10,189 nucleotides of DNA from assembly GCA_027037155.1 (NCBI GenBank), contig JALWBK010000128.1:1-10189 (forward strand). Reading direction: 5' to 3'. The notes under the pieces are model-generated. The model was not told the origin of the DNA and did not search any database. It saw nothing but the letters and a program-made list of their open reading frames with translations. Position numbers and translations under genes: made by a program. Source of the DNA: a bacterium (lineage in GTDB: Bacteria; Thermosulfidibacterota; Thermosulfidibacteria; Thermosulfidibacterales; Thermosulfidibacteraceae). Below are positions 1 to 7,729 of the stretch, piece after piece; within the stretch, counting starts at the first letter, position 1; each line of letters begins with the position of its first letter.

Positions 1-884
1 GATATGTGAAGATGTACGGGGAAGAGCCAACAGAAGAGATAGATCCTCAACTTAAAGAGAGAAGTTTCTCCCACAAGCCCCTGTGGCAAAAATCGCTCAT
101 TGTCTTGGCAGGGCCTTTAGCAAACATACTGTTTGCCTGGCTTTTAGTTTACTCAGTAAACGTGGTAGGCTTTCCCACATTAAAGGCCGAAATAGGCAAG
201 GTGCTGCCCAATACCCCTGCGGAAAGGGCTGGGTTAAAGCCCAAGGATCTAATAATCGCTATAAATGGGAAAGAGGTCTTATCTTGGGACGATATGGCAA
301 AGATTATACACTCTCATCCTAACCAGCCACTTACTCTAACTGTTAAAAGAAACGGGAAAACCCTCACGATAAGGATTACCCCAACTGCCAAAAAGATGAA
401 GACTGTGTTCGGGCAGGAAAAGACCGTTGGACTTATAGGAGTTTATCCTTCAGGCGCTACCTTTACCAAAAGGTACAACCCCTTTGTAGCCGCAATTGCA
501 GCCACACAGCAGACCTACAACATGGTGGCCGTGACCATCACAGGAATCGTCAAGCTCATACAGCGCAAGGTCTCCGTGAAGAGCCTTGGCGGACCTATTA
601 TGATTGTTCAGATGGCCACCCAACAGGCAAAGTCGGGACTTCTGCAGTTCATCCTGTTTACTGCGCTAATCAGCGTGAATTTAGGGATAATAAATCTTCT
701 TCCCATCCCCATCTTAGACGGAGGCCATATAGTGCTATTCTGTATAGAGGGCATACGGAGAAGGCCCTTAAGCGCAAGAACCAAAGAGATAGCTCAACAG
801 GTGGGGCTTGCCATAATCGTCTTGATAATGCTTTTGGCTATGTACAACGACATTACAAGGATTATCGGCCAAAAGTTCCAGTGA
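1..884 (+). CDS. rseP: RseP-type site-2 intramembrane zinc metalloprotease, C-terminal part (5' truncated by window edge)
   Basis: This is the C-terminal ~293 residues of an RIP (site-2 protease) metalloprotease, which cleaves membrane-spanning substrates such as anti-sigma factors and leftover signal peptides in the inner membrane. The reading frame is open at the left edge (first whole codon at base 3, giving a GYVKM-like segment typical of a point shortly after the HExxH helix). No start is visible here, and the zinc-binding HExxH lies outside the window. Numbering from the GTG codon at base 6: a GPLAN motif in the second membrane segment (about 29-54), one PDZ domain (about 58-123, with the GLKPKD and AINGKEV signatures), and the NLLPIPILDGG motif (230-240) carrying the second metal-ligand Asp. 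A last hydrophobic helix spans about 266-281. There is a single PDZ copy, whereas E. coli RseP has two. It ends one base before the convergent uvrB stop, with no terminator between. Family assignment is secure; the physiological substrate is unknown. Confidence 0.95.
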   Translation, partial: YVKMYGEEPTEEIDPQLKERSFSHKPLWQKSLIVLAGPLANILFAWLLVYSVNVVGFPTLKAEIGKVLPNTPAERAGLKPKDLIIAINGKEVLSWDDMAKIIHSHPNQPLTLTVKRNGKTLTIRITPTAKKMKTVFGQEKTVGLIGVYPSGATFTKRYNPFVAAIAATQQTYNMVAVTITGIVKLIQRKVSVKSLGGPIMIVQMATQQAKSGLLQFILFTALISVNLGIINLLPIPILDGGHIVLFCIEGIRRRPLSARTKEIAQQVGLAIIVLIMLLAMYNDITRIIGQKFQ

Positions 885-885
885 C

Positions 886-2892
886 TTAGGTAGAATCTGT
901 GCTTAACATCATCTCCAATTTCTTTTTAAGCGCTTTTATCTCATCGCGCAAAACGGCTGCCCTTTCAAAGGCGAGCTCTTTGGCAGCCTGTTTCATCTCC
1001 TTCTCCAGCTTCTTTATCCTCTCCTCAATCTCCCAAGGATTACCCTCAGCAACAACCTCCTCTTCTAAAGGAACGGTGTAGTAATCCCTCTCGTACACGG
1101 AAGAGAGCACATCTTTTATGGACTTCTTTATGCTCTGGGGAGTGATGCCGTGTTTCTTGTTATACTCCATTTGCAGCTTCCTTCTCCTCTTCATCTCCTT
1201 AATGGCCCTTTCCATAGATCCTGTAATGGTGTCGGCATATAGGATGACCGTACCGTTGACGTTTCTCGCAGCCCTACCAGCCGTCTGGATAAGGGACCTT
1301 TCGGAACGCAAAAAGCCTTCTTTATCGGCATCAAGAATAGCCACCAAAGAGACCTCTGGTATATCCAGACCCTCCCTTAATAGGTTAACCCCCACTATCA
1401 CATCGTAAACACCCCTTCTCAGGTCCCGTATGATTCGCGTTCTCTCAATGGTCTCAATTTCTGAGTGAAGGTACGCCACCTTTATTCCCAAATCCATAAG
1501 GTAATCTGTAAGCTCCTCTGCCATCCTCTTGGTTAGAGTGGTAACCAGCACCCTTTCGTTTCTCTCTACCCTCTTTCTTATCTCAAGGTAGAGGTCTTCC
1601 ACCTGATTCTTGGCAGGCTTTACTATCACCTCGGGATCCATCAGTCCGGTGGGTCTAATTATCTGCTCAACAACATAGGGACCCGATACCTTAAGTTCCC
1701 AATCTCCAGGGGTAGCTGAGACAAAAATTACCTGATTTACCATGGATATAAATTCGTCAAAGGTTAAAGGCCTGTTGTCTAAGGCAGAAGGCAGTCTAAA
1801 GCCATACTCAACGAGATTCATCTTGCGAGAGCGATCGCCCTCGTACATGCCCCTGAGCTGGGGAACAGTCACATGAGACTCATCTATTATTATCAAGGCA
1901 TCCTTGGGCAAATAATCTATAAGAGTAGGAGGGGGCTCACCAGGAGCTCTGCCGGTAAAGTGGCGAGAGTAGTTCTCTATCCCCTTGCAGTAACCTACCT
2001 CCTGAATCATCTCAAGGTCAAACATGGTCCTCTGCCACAGCCTCTGAGCCTCAACATGTTTTCCTGCAGCCTTCAGTTCCTTGACCCTCTCTTCCAGCTC
2101 AAGCTTGATAGAGGTTATGGCCTTTCTCATCCGCTCTTCAGTGGATATGTAGTGGCTGGCAGGATAAACAGTGAAGCGCTCCACCTCCTCAATAACTGCA
2201 CCGGTAAGCGGATCGATGAGAGAAAGAGCCTCTATTTCATCGCCCCAGAACTCTATGCGCAAGGCCATATCCTCCAGATGGCTCGGGTACACCTCCACCA
2301 CATCTCCCCTGACTCTGAAAGTTCCACGGGTAAAATCGTAATCGTTTCTCTTGTAGAGTATCCTCACTAACTTTCGCACCACCTCATCTCTTCCTATCTC
2401 GTCTCCCACATCCAAGGTGAGCACCATGCCATAGTAGGCTTCAGGAGAGCCAAGGCCGTAGATACACGAGACCGTTGCAACGATTATTACATCCCTCCTT
2501 TCCAATAGTGCGCTGGTGGCCGCGTGTCTCATCCTGTCTATCTCTTCATTTATTGAGCAGTCCTTCTCAATGTAGAGGTCCCTCTGTGGGATATAGGCCT
2601 CTGGCTGATAGTAATCATAGTATGAGACAAAGTACTCTACCGCATTCTCCGGGAAAAACTCCTTAAACTCAGCGTAAAGTTGTGCAGCCAGTGTCTTGTT
2701 ATGGGAAATGACCAAGGTGGGACGATTGAGCTGCGCTATAACGTTGGCCATGGTAAAGGTCTTGCCAGAGCCGGTGACGCCCACCAGCGTCATATACTTT
2801 ACACCCCCTCTCGCCCATTTAACCAATCGCTCAATTGCCTTGGGCTGATCACCAGCAGGTTTATAGCTTGACACAAGCTTGAAACTTTCCAT
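886..2892 (-). CDS. uvrB: UvrB, excinuclease ABC subunit B
   Basis: UvrB is the damage-verifying helicase-like subunit of nucleotide excision repair. It is loaded by UvrA and then recruits UvrC for dual incision. The 668-residue protein has normal family length and looks intact. Walker A GVTGSGKT is at 38-45. The aromatic damage-probing beta-hairpin starts at [15 protein letters not shown] (91-105). The motif II box DESH is at 337-340 and motif [11 protein letters not shown] starts at 536. A C-terminal UVR coiled coil (about 623-660) is the contact for UvrC/UvrA. The ATG at 2892 was chosen because [20 protein letters not shown] matches the usual UvrB N-terminus; a longer open frame reaches a TTG at 2940 but adds atypical residues. 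No clear Shine-Dalgarno precedes the ATG, so initiation may be leaderless or nearly so: a TATAGT hexamer (complement of 2905-2910) lies only 12 bases upstream. The gene is monocistronic here, divergent from the C11 lipoprotein and convergent with rseP. Confidence 0.97.
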   Translation of the reverse strand: MESFKLVSSYKPAGDQPKAIERLVKWARGGVKYMTLVGVTGSGKTFTMANVIAQLNRPTLVISHNKTLAAQLYAEFKEFFPENAVEYFVSYYDYYQPEAYIPQRDLYIEKDCSINEEIDRMRHAATSALLERRDVIIVATVSCIYGLGSPEAYYGMVLTLDVGDEIGRDEVVRKLVRILYKRNDYDFTRGTFRVRGDVVEVYPSHLEDMALRIEFWGDEIEALSLIDPLTGAVIEEVERFTVYPASHYISTEERMRKAITSIKLELEERVKELKAAGKHVEAQRLWQRTMFDLEMIQEVGYCKGIENYSRHFTGRAPGEPPPTLIDYLPKDALIIIDESHVTVPQLRGMYEGDRSRKMNLVEYGFRLPSALDNRPLTFDEFISMVNQVIFVSATPGDWELKVSGPYVVEQIIRPTGLMDPEVIVKPAKNQVEDLYLEIRKRVERNERVLVTTLTKRMAEELTDYLMDLGIKVAYLHSEIETIERTRIIRDLRRGVYDVIVGVNLLREGLDIPEVSLVAILDADKEGFLRSERSLIQTAGRAARNVNGTVILYADTITGSMERAIKEMKRRRKLQMEYNKKHGITPQSIKKSIKDVLSSVYERDYYTVPLEEEVVAEGNPWEIEERIKKLEKEMKQAAKELAFERAAVLRDEIKALKKKLEMMLSTDST

Positions 2893-2914
2893 GGCAAGTG
2901 CAAAACTATATACT
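2886..2914 (+). promoter_or_regulatory. Candidate sigma-70-type promoter for the C11 peptidase/gsp operon
   Basis: TTTCCA (2886-2891, 4/6 match to TTGACA) and TATACT (2909-2914, 5/6 match to TATAAT) are separated by 17 bases. Transcription would start near 2921, leaving a leader of about 25 bases before the ATG at 2946. The -35 box overlaps the uvrB start codon. A better -35 (TTGACA, 2868-2873) lies upstream but has no good -10 at standard spacing. This is a by-eye match only. Confidence 0.35.
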
Positions 2915-2945
2915 AACTTCAAAATACGCAAGGGAGACAACCAAC
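2893..2945. promoter_or_regulatory. Divergent intergenic region between uvrB and the C11-peptidase/T2SS operon
   Basis: These 53 bases are all that separate the two divergent start codons, so both promoters must overlap each other or a coding sequence. The AT-rich core CTATATACTAAC (2906-2917) supplies a -10-like hexamer on each strand: TATACT on + (2909-2914) and TATAGT on - (2910-2905). No obvious operator palindrome is visible beyond the short TATATA core. That the region carries promoters is inferred from gene orientation and composition. Confidence 0.5.
2930..2936 (+). promoter_or_regulatory. Shine-Dalgarno of the C11 lipoprotein gene (decides the start)
   Basis: AAGGGAG lies nine bases before the ATG at 2946. 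It selects that ATG over the in-frame ATG at 2898, and the resulting N-terminus is a clean lipoprotein signal peptide. Confidence 0.7.
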
Positions 2946-4172
2946 ATGCTGAAAAAGATTCTCTCTATTGTGTTTTTGATACCTTTACTCTCGTGCGGGG
3001 GTGGAGGCGGAGGCGGTGGATCCCATTCCACAAGATCACCGCAATGGCTAGTACTCATATACATGGACGGAGATAACAGCCTCAACAGCGTAATAGATGA
3101 TGACCTGGATGAAATAAGAAGCGTCAATTTTCCGTCCTCAATCAAGGTGGTAGTCCTTGTAGACAGCATAGGAGATAACGGTGGGGAAATATACGAAACT
3201 GTCGATGGACACCTACAGAAAACTGCAAATATAGATGAACCTAATATGGGAAGCAAAGAGACTGTAGTGTGGTTTGCAAATAAATTCGTGACAAAATATT
3301 CTCCCCAAAAAGTAGCTCTAATCTTTTGGGATCACGGATACGGATGGAGAAGCGCTGGCCCTACAACCCGTGAAGCCGCAGTGGAGAACAATCCACAAGA
3401 TCTTCTGCTGATGTTTGAAGTAAGAGAGGCATTGAAAGAACTGAAAAACAGCGGAATAAGCGTAAACCTCATAGGTTTTGACGAGTGTCTGATGGGTACA
3501 GCTGAGGTGCTGTACGATATTAAAGATTTTGCAGAGGTCATAGTTGCTTCTGAGAACGAGGAAGATCTAAACGGATGGAATTACTCATCCATATTCAACA
3601 GACTCATTCAGAACCCCGAAGCCTCAGCCGTCGAGTTTGCCCACATGATAGTAGATGCTTTTAGCGACACTTCTTGCAGTATCTCGTATGGCTGCACACT
3701 TGTGGCCATAACTCAATCAGAAATTGAGGAACTTATAAAAGGCGTAAACGAAATAGCACAAACATACAACAGCTCCGTCAATTCATACTTTGCAAGCGCG
3801 AGGGTAAATTCCAAGGAGAACCCTAACTTTACAGAGTTTTTGGATCTTTACTCCTTTGCCGAAGAGCTCAATAACACCTTGTCAAACTGCACAGGGTGTC
3901 AGCGTGTAATGGACGTTATAGATGGGCTGTACAAGAATTTAGTGGATACCGAGTTCAAAGGAATTGGGATATACTTCCCAGAGGATAACAGCACCAACAG
4001 TGGTTACAGCGATTGCTATTTCCTCACAGAAGGATCAAATGCCACATGCAGCTTCAGCTCTCTTGATAACAGTTTCTCTATATCAGTAAATGGATACTAC
4101 AATCCTTTTACCGAGACCCTATGGGATGATTTCCTGAAACAGTATTACCAGAACCAGGGAGGTCTCCTATGA
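2946..4172 (+). CDS. Clostripain-family (peptidase C11) lipoprotein
   Basis: This is a 408-residue predicted cysteine peptidase of the C11/clostripain family (clan CD), whose members cleave after basic residues. The N-terminus is a type II signal peptide ([16 protein letters not shown]) with lipidation Cys17. Gly18 at +2 would not retain it in the inner membrane under the E. coli Lol rule. Eight consecutive glycines (18-25) form a linker. The catalytic His is in FWDHGYGW (His130) and the catalytic Cys in GFDECLMG (Cys181), as in the family; GIGIYFP (339-345) is another familiar C11 segment. Six other cysteines form three close pairs (244/250, 315/318, 357/368), suggesting disulfides and hence an exported protein. 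It is the first gene of the cluster, and its TGA overlaps the gspG ATG as ATGA, so translation is probably coupled. The family is clear from both catalytic motifs. Substrate, final location and whether it passes through the T2SS are inference. Confidence 0.88.
   Translation: MLKKILSIVFLIPLLSCGGGGGGGGSHSTRSPQWLVLIYMDGDNSLNSVIDDDLDEIRSVNFPSSIKVVVLVDSIGDNGGEIYETVDGHLQKTANIDEPNMGSKETVVWFANKFVTKYSPQKVALIFWDHGYGWRSAGPTTREAAVENNPQDLLLMFEVREALKELKNSGISVNLIGFDECLMGTAEVLYDIKDFAEVIVASENEEDLNGWNYSSIFNRLIQNPEASAVEFAHMIVDAFSDTSCSISYGCTLVAITQSEIEELIKGVNEIAQTYNSSVNSYFASARVNSKENPNFTEFLDLYSFAEELNNTLSNCTGCQRVMDVIDGLYKNLVDTEFKGIGIYFPEDNSTNSGYSDCYFLTEGSNATCSFSSLDNSFSISVNGYYNPFTETLWDDFLKQYYQNQGGLL
4156..4162 (+). 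promoter_or_regulatory. Shine-Dalgarno of gspG inside the C11 peptidase gene
   Basis: AGGGAGG, six bases before the ATG at 4169, is the strongest ribosome-binding site in the cluster. It fits the pseudopilin GspG being needed in many copies, while the following minor pseudopilins have weak sites. Confidence 0.7.
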
Positions 4173-4603
4173 GGAAAGAAGCGGGCTTCACACTCATTGA
4201 ACTCTTAGTTGTCATAGTAATACTCGGAATTCTCGCCACCTTTCTGGTACCTAAAATCATGGAAAAACCTGATGAAGCACGGGTTGTTAAGGCAAAGAAC
4301 GACATCAAAGCCATAGAGATGGCTTTAAAGATGTACAAGATAGATAACGGTATGTATCCAACCACAGAACAAGGGCTTGAAGCGCTTATAAGAAAGCCCA
4401 CCATACCCCCCATTCCAAAAAACTACAGGGAAGGAGGATACCTGGACACAAACGAGGTTCCCAAGGACCCCTGGGGTAACCCGTACATCTACAGATCCCC
4501 AGGAGAAAACGGTAGGCCCTACGAGATCATCTCTTACGGAGCCGATGGCAAGGAAGGTGGCACTGGCGTAAACGCAGACATAAAAAGCTGGGAAATCAAG
4601 TGA
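4169..4603 (+). CDS. gspG: GspG, major pseudopilin of the type II secretion system
   Basis: GspG polymerises into the periplasmic pseudopilus that drives cargo through the outer-membrane secretin. The 144-residue precursor has a short basic leader and the prepilin peptidase site [11 protein letters not shown] (cleavage after Gly6, with Glu11 as the conserved +5 Glu), followed by the long hydrophobic helix to about residue 30. Family landmarks follow: [12 protein letters not shown] (63-74), DPWGNPYIY (100-108) and the C-terminal calcium-binding loop [10 protein letters not shown]...NADI (122-138, with Asp126 and Asp137 as likely ligands). Length is normal. The start overlaps the upstream peptidase stop by four bases (ATGA) and the stop overlaps gspH as GTGA. 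In many T2SS operons gspF lies directly upstream, but here the C11 peptidase takes that place. Type IV pilins were considered, but the TTEQGL, DPWGNP and calcium-loop trio is diagnostic for GspG. Confidence 0.96.
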   Translation: MRKEAGFTLIELLVVIVILGILATFLVPKIMEKPDEARVVKAKNDIKAIEMALKMYKIDNGMYPTTEQGLEALIRKPTIPPIPKNYREGGYLDTNEVPKDPWGNPYIYRSPGENGRPYEIISYGADGKEGGTGVNADIKSWEIK

Positions 4604-5016
4604 AGTCAGGGTTCACCCTTATAGAACTGCTCGTAAGTCTCGCCATATTGACGGTGTTTTTAAGTTTCACCTTACCCAAAGTCTATCGCTCTCTAACACA
4701 AGTTACCGACACAGATGTTAGTAAACTCAACAAGCTATTAAACAAAGCCTGTGAAAAAGCTCAGGAAACTGGATTGGCCCAGGTTTTAACTGGTCTAAAG
4801 GGTGACATATTCATTGAACTCGGTGATGAAAGGATAAAACTCAGCAACGATGTCTCAGATGTGAGAGTAAATGATAAATTGCAAGAGGGAATGAGCTATG
4901 AATTCCGCGTATACCCCCAGTGTATAGCAGACAAGGTTGAAATAAGCCTTTCTAATGAGAAGATATTAGTGCTGGAACCTATTAAGCTGACCTTTAAACT
5001 ACGCTATGAATCGTAG
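4600..5016 (+). CDS. gspH: GspH-like minor pseudopilin
   Basis: This is a 138-residue type IV pilin-like protein with a minimal leader: [20 protein letters not shown], cleaved after Gly4, with Glu at mature position +5. A single N-terminal hydrophobic helix (about 5-26) is followed by a soluble domain ending in beta-like strands (IKLTFKLRY). The body is too divergent to name from sequence alone. The GspH assignment comes from its size and its place between gspG and the gspI-like gene. The start is a GTG at 4600 overlapping the gspG stop (GTGA) with only a weak upstream purine run, so expression likely depends on re-initiation by gspG ribosomes, giving lower yield than the major pseudopilin. 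In model systems GspH links the tip complex to GspG. Confidence 0.78.
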   Translation: MKSGFTLIELLVSLAILTVFLSFTLPKVYRSLTQVTDTDVSKLNKLLNKACEKAQETGLAQVLTGLKGDIFIELGDERIKLSNDVSDVRVNDKLQEGMSYEFRVYPQCIADKVEISLSNEKILVLEPIKLTFKLRYES

Positions 5017-5341
5017 TGGTTTTACCCTTTTGGAAGTGCTAATAGCGCTGTCTATATTTGCCATCGTCTTCGCAGGTACCTACAACCTTATTAACAAAGC
5101 CCTTTTCACAGAAAAGAGCGCTCTAACAAGGCTGGATCTGGTGTTAGCATCAACGGAGATGATCAATCTTTTCTGGGACACAGAACCGGAAGAAACAAGC
5201 GGTTGGGTAGAAGCCCCCGACAATATGCGCTTTGATAGCTACAAAATAGAAAAAATTCCTCTGGGCATATTTGGCATAAAAAGGGTCTACTGGAGATTCA
5301 AAAAAGATGGCACAACAATCACCTACACACTCTACTACTGA
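5006..5341 (+). CDS. gspI: GspI-like minor pseudopilin
   Basis: This 111-residue pilin-like protein has the site [18 protein letters not shown] (cleavage after Gly5, Glu at +5) and one membrane helix (about 6-25). The FTLLEVLIAL form and small size are characteristic of GspI, which nucleates the I-J-K tip of the pseudopilus. An aromatic-rich C-terminus (VYWRFKKDGTTITYTLYY) probably forms the terminal beta sheet. The gene overlaps gspH by 11 bases, with no recognisable Shine-Dalgarno before the ATG, so it is presumably translated by coupling. The subunit letter is inferred from order and size; membership in the pseudopilin superfamily is directly visible. Confidence 0.8.
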   Translation: MNRSGFTLLEVLIALSIFAIVFAGTYNLINKALFTEKSALTRLDLVLASTEMINLFWDTEPEETSGWVEAPDNMRFDSYKIEKIPLGIFGIKRVYWRFKKDGTTITYTLYY

Positions 5342-5852
5342 AGGTTTCACCCTTCTTGAAATACTAATAGCCACGGTTCTGATGGGCATCATCATATTGG
5401 GAGTGGCAAGCTTTTTTAAAGCAATCACCACTGGAGCTACCTACCTTAAAAGCTCAAACCCTCACCTGGACGTTATTCCAAAGCTGGTGACCATAATTTC
5501 ACAGGACATAAGATGCAGTACGCAGGAGCCACAGGTAGAACATTCTCTTGAAAATGATGTGCTGGTTATGGTTACCACTAACTCGCTAATGTACTCAGGC
5601 TCAAAACCTGTAAAGGTAGAGTACTACATTAAAGAAAATGACCGTGGGAAAAAGATACTTTACAGAAAAGAGACGGACGAAGAAGAAGGAAAGGAACTAA
5701 CAATTCCACTAACCGATAAATTAGAAGGATTTGCATTCAAGTTCTACTCAGGAAACCAATGGACAGACAAACCATCAGACATCGTGAAGATTACACTGAA
5801 GGTGGGTGGTAAGGAATACAGCTTCGTAGCGAGAGGGATAGCCGTTGAATAA
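5307..5852 (+). CDS. gspJ: GspJ-like minor pseudopilin
   Basis: This is a 181-residue pilin-like protein cleaved at TEG|FTLLEILIATVLMG (after Gly13, Glu at +5), with a hydrophobic helix to about residue 34 and a soluble domain that is the largest of the H-I-J set. GspJ is the partner of GspI and GspK in the tip complex, and position plus length support this letter. The start is unusual. The only in-frame ATG before the pilin motif is at 5307, which forces a 35-base overlap with gspI and a 12-residue leader without basic residues (MAQQSPTHSTTE) before the Gly. A GGAG at 5292-5295, 11 bases upstream, may serve as ribosome-binding site. No GTG or TTG lies in frame between the ATG and the Gly codon, so a shorter leader would need a non-standard start. 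Confidence 0.78.
   Translation: MAQQSPTHSTTEGFTLLEILIATVLMGIIILGVASFFKAITTGATYLKSSNPHLDVIPKLVTIISQDIRCSTQEPQVEHSLENDVLVMVTTNSLMYSGSKPVKVEYYIKENDRGKKILYRKETDEEEGKELTIPLTDKLEGFAFKFYSGNQWTDKPSDIVKITLKVGGKEYSFVARGIAVE
5831..5837 (+). promoter_or_regulatory. Shine-Dalgarno supporting a TTG start for gspK
   Basis: GAGAGGG lies inside the 3' end of gspJ, seven bases before the TTG at 5845. It decides for this TTG because the next codons give the expected GspK prepilin leader and no ATG is available nearby. Confidence 0.6.
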
Positions 5853-6687
5853 TAGAGGCTCTGTACTGCTGTTGGTACTCATAATAGTAGCCACCATAGT
5901 GGGAACCATAACAATGGTGGCAGAAAGAGCCGCTACAAGATACGCACTCTCAGAAAGCATTTTTGTCGACAATCAAGCAGCTTACTACTTCCACTCAGCT
6001 TTAAAGGTGGTGAAAAGAATAATTGAGGAAGACAACAACGCATACGATTCCCCAAAAGACGACTGGGCAAGCCTTCCCCCCATTGAGATGGAAGGGGCAA
6101 CAATGTACGTAAAGGTCTTTCCTCTAAATCAAAAGATCAATCTAAATTTACTGGCCAGCAAAAATACGAAACTGGAAAAAAGAGTTAGTGAAGCGATCCA
6201 TGCTCTTCTGCAGGACCAGAACATGCCAGAAGATACTTTAGAATATGTCAAAGAGAAGGTTGAAAAAAAACCCTTGTACTCACTAAAGGAGCTTTACTTT
6301 GCTGAAGACGTTAAAACATGGTACACCAAGCTACACCGATACCTAACAGTGGATGATCCCACTGGAAAGATCAACATCAACTTTGCTTCGGATTACGTTA
6401 TAAATACTTACGTACCAGAACTCTCCCCCTGCACAGAAGAGATCATCTCAAGAAGAAAAAACGATCCATTCAAAAACATAACCCAGATGAGAGAATTAGG
6501 ATGCATAAGCGATGAAGACTACTTAAAAGTCCAGCCCTTTATATCGACCAGCAGTGACTACTTCGGGGTTGAAATACAAATCTCCATAGGCGATAACAGC
6601 AGACACGCTACTGCTGTCCTCAAGCGGGTAGCGCCTGGTAAAGTTGAAGTGGTAAAGTACTTTGAGGGCAAAGGCTTCTATGAATAG
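5845..6687 (+). CDS. gspK: GspK, pseudopilus tip protein
   Basis: GspK caps the pseudopilus tip and blocks further addition beyond it because it lacks the pilin Glu at +5. That is seen here: cleavage at NNRG|SVLLLVLIIVATIVG puts Leu at +5 and Ser instead of Phe at +1. The 280-residue protein is somewhat shorter than well-studied GspK proteins (roughly 320). It carries the two family strands KINLNLL (97-103) and GKININFAS (174-182), which flank a helical SAM-like region. A second helical region near 194-233 includes a possible Cys196-Cys220 disulfide. Translation begins at a TTG at 5845 overlapping the gspJ stop by eight bases, with a Shine-Dalgarno upstream. The TTG may keep this one-per-pilus subunit low. 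The assignment is firm because leader type, length and order agree. Confidence 0.92.
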   Translation: MNNRGSVLLLVLIIVATIVGTITMVAERAATRYALSESIFVDNQAAYYFHSALKVVKRIIEEDNNAYDSPKDDWASLPPIEMEGATMYVKVFPLNQKINLNLLASKNTKLEKRVSEAIHALLQDQNMPEDTLEYVKEKVEKKPLYSLKELYFAEDVKTWYTKLHRYLTVDDPTGKININFASDYVINTYVPELSPCTEEIISRRKNDPFKNITQMRELGCISDEDYLKVQPFISTSSDYFGVEIQISIGDNSRHATAVLKRVAPGKVEVVKYFEGKGFYE

Positions 6688-7729
6688 CGAGACCGTCATA
6701 ATCGTAGCAAGACAAGAAGAGGTAGAATTCTTCAACTCAGAAGGGGAAAAGATAACCACTGAGAACCTTTCCTCCTTTAAAAAGATATACATCGTGCTAC
6801 CTGATAGAGCCTTTTTCTTTTTCCAAACAGAAATAGTGGCCAAAAGGCCCAAAAGAGCCGTTGAAGCCTTCGCCAAAAGCAACTTTCCACAAAACTGGAG
6901 CTTTACGGGATATGTGAAAGATACCTTTCCAGTAATAGGCTACCTTTTCTTCAAGGACAGGGTGCCTCAAAAGATACAGGAGCTGCTTGCCCGAGCAGAT
7001 ATAATAACCACACCCTTTCGGATTAGCTGGGTTAAGAAAAAGGATAACTTCCTTTACAAGGGAGACAAGATAAGTGCCTGTATAAAAGAAGGTAAACTCA
7101 TCTTTTACGGACCAGAGAAAGATCCCAAATGCACTGACGCTGATGTGATAGAACTCAAAGATACCAAACAGATTATCACTTCCCTTCTGGAAACATTAAA
7201 CGATCCCAAAGCGAAGGATTCTTTGGATCTTGACGTTGGCGAAAAGAAAAACCCACTAAGCCTCCTAAAGCCATACATGGACACCATAACTGTTTGTAGC
7301 CTTGCTATTATAATGACCGTTTCTGGAAGTTTTCTAAGATACAGGGCACACACTGTAAAAATACAACATCTACAAAAGAGTATAGAAGACATCTACAAGA
7401 AGGTTTTTGGGCCAAAACTTCCCACAGACCCTTACGGAATGCTTCTGTTCAAAGCCCAAAAGGGTAGCAAAAGTAGCTCCCTGAGTCCTATGAAATTGCT
7501 ATACCTTCTAAGCAAAGCCGGTGATCCTGGAGATATAACAGTTGAGAGGCTTAGCATATCAAAGAACACGGGCGTAAAGATAGAGGGAAGCTGTGCAAAC
7601 TACAATGTGCTTGTGGACTATGTTAAAAGGATCAATCAGCTTCTAATAGAATGTCCCATAACTATTGAATCTACATCCCAAAAGAGAGACAAGTTGAGGT
7701 TCACCCTGAGATGCTTAAAGAAAGGATAA
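6680..7729 (+). CDS. gspL: GspL-like inner-membrane platform protein of T2SS
   Basis: GspL bridges the cytoplasmic ATPase GspE and the periplasmic part of the platform. The 349-residue product has the expected architecture. A cytoplasmic domain (about 1-195) begins with short alternating strands (ETVIIVARQ, KIYIVLPDRAFFFFQTEI), as in the degenerate actin-like fold of GspL/PilM. A single membrane helix spans about 201-220 (after MDTITVCSLAII). A coiled segment (about 225-240) follows, and then a ferredoxin-like periplasmic domain ending in [11 protein letters not shown]. Sequence identity to known GspL looks low, so the call rests on topology and on its place between gspK and gspM. The ATG at 6680 was chosen over an in-frame TTG at 6662 because GAGGG (6664-6668) is well spaced for the ATG; it overlaps the gspK stop by eight bases. 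Confidence 0.78.
   Translation: MNSETVIIVARQEEVEFFNSEGEKITTENLSSFKKIYIVLPDRAFFFFQTEIVAKRPKRAVEAFAKSNFPQNWSFTGYVKDTFPVIGYLFFKDRVPQKIQELLARADIITTPFRISWVKKKDNFLYKGDKISACIKEGKLIFYGPEKDPKCTDADVIELKDTKQIITSLLETLNDPKAKDSLDLDVGEKKNPLSLLKPYMDTITVCSLAIIMTVSGSFLRYRAHTVKIQHLQKSIEDIYKKVFGPKLPTDPYGMLLFKAQKGSKSSSLSPMKLLYLLSKAGDPGDITVERLSISKNTGVKIEGSCANYNVLVDYVKRINQLLIECPITIESTSQKRDKLRFTLRCLKKG

Noticed and set aside
1873..2370. 165-residue open frame on the + strand opposite uvrB
   Set aside because: It lies wholly antisense to conserved UvrB coding sequence, shows no domain-like pattern, and has no Shine-Dalgarno; it is a mirror of codon bias.
2893..2940. 16-residue N-terminal extension of UvrB from a TTG
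   Set aside because: The extension ([16 protein letters not shown]) does not match UvrB N-termini, and the ATG at 2892 gives the canonical start. The stretch is better explained as the promoter region.
2906..3256. 116-residue open frame on the - strand opposite the C11 peptidase, with a poly-Pro run
   Set aside because: The proline run is simply the complement of the Gly8 linker; there is no ribosome-binding site or family resemblance.
4157..4167. Small inverted repeat (GGAG/CTCC) over the gspG Shine-Dalgarno, considered as a translational switch
   Set aside because: The loop would be only two bases, or the stem only three base pairs with a four-base loop, which is too weak to sequester the site, especially in a thermophile.
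4108..4413. 101-residue open frame on the - strand opposite gspG
   Set aside because: It is fully antisense to an unmistakable gspG and the peptidase 3' end.
6523..6882. 119-residue open frame on the - strand across the gspK/gspL junction
   Set aside because: It is antisense to two supported genes, with no recognisable motif.
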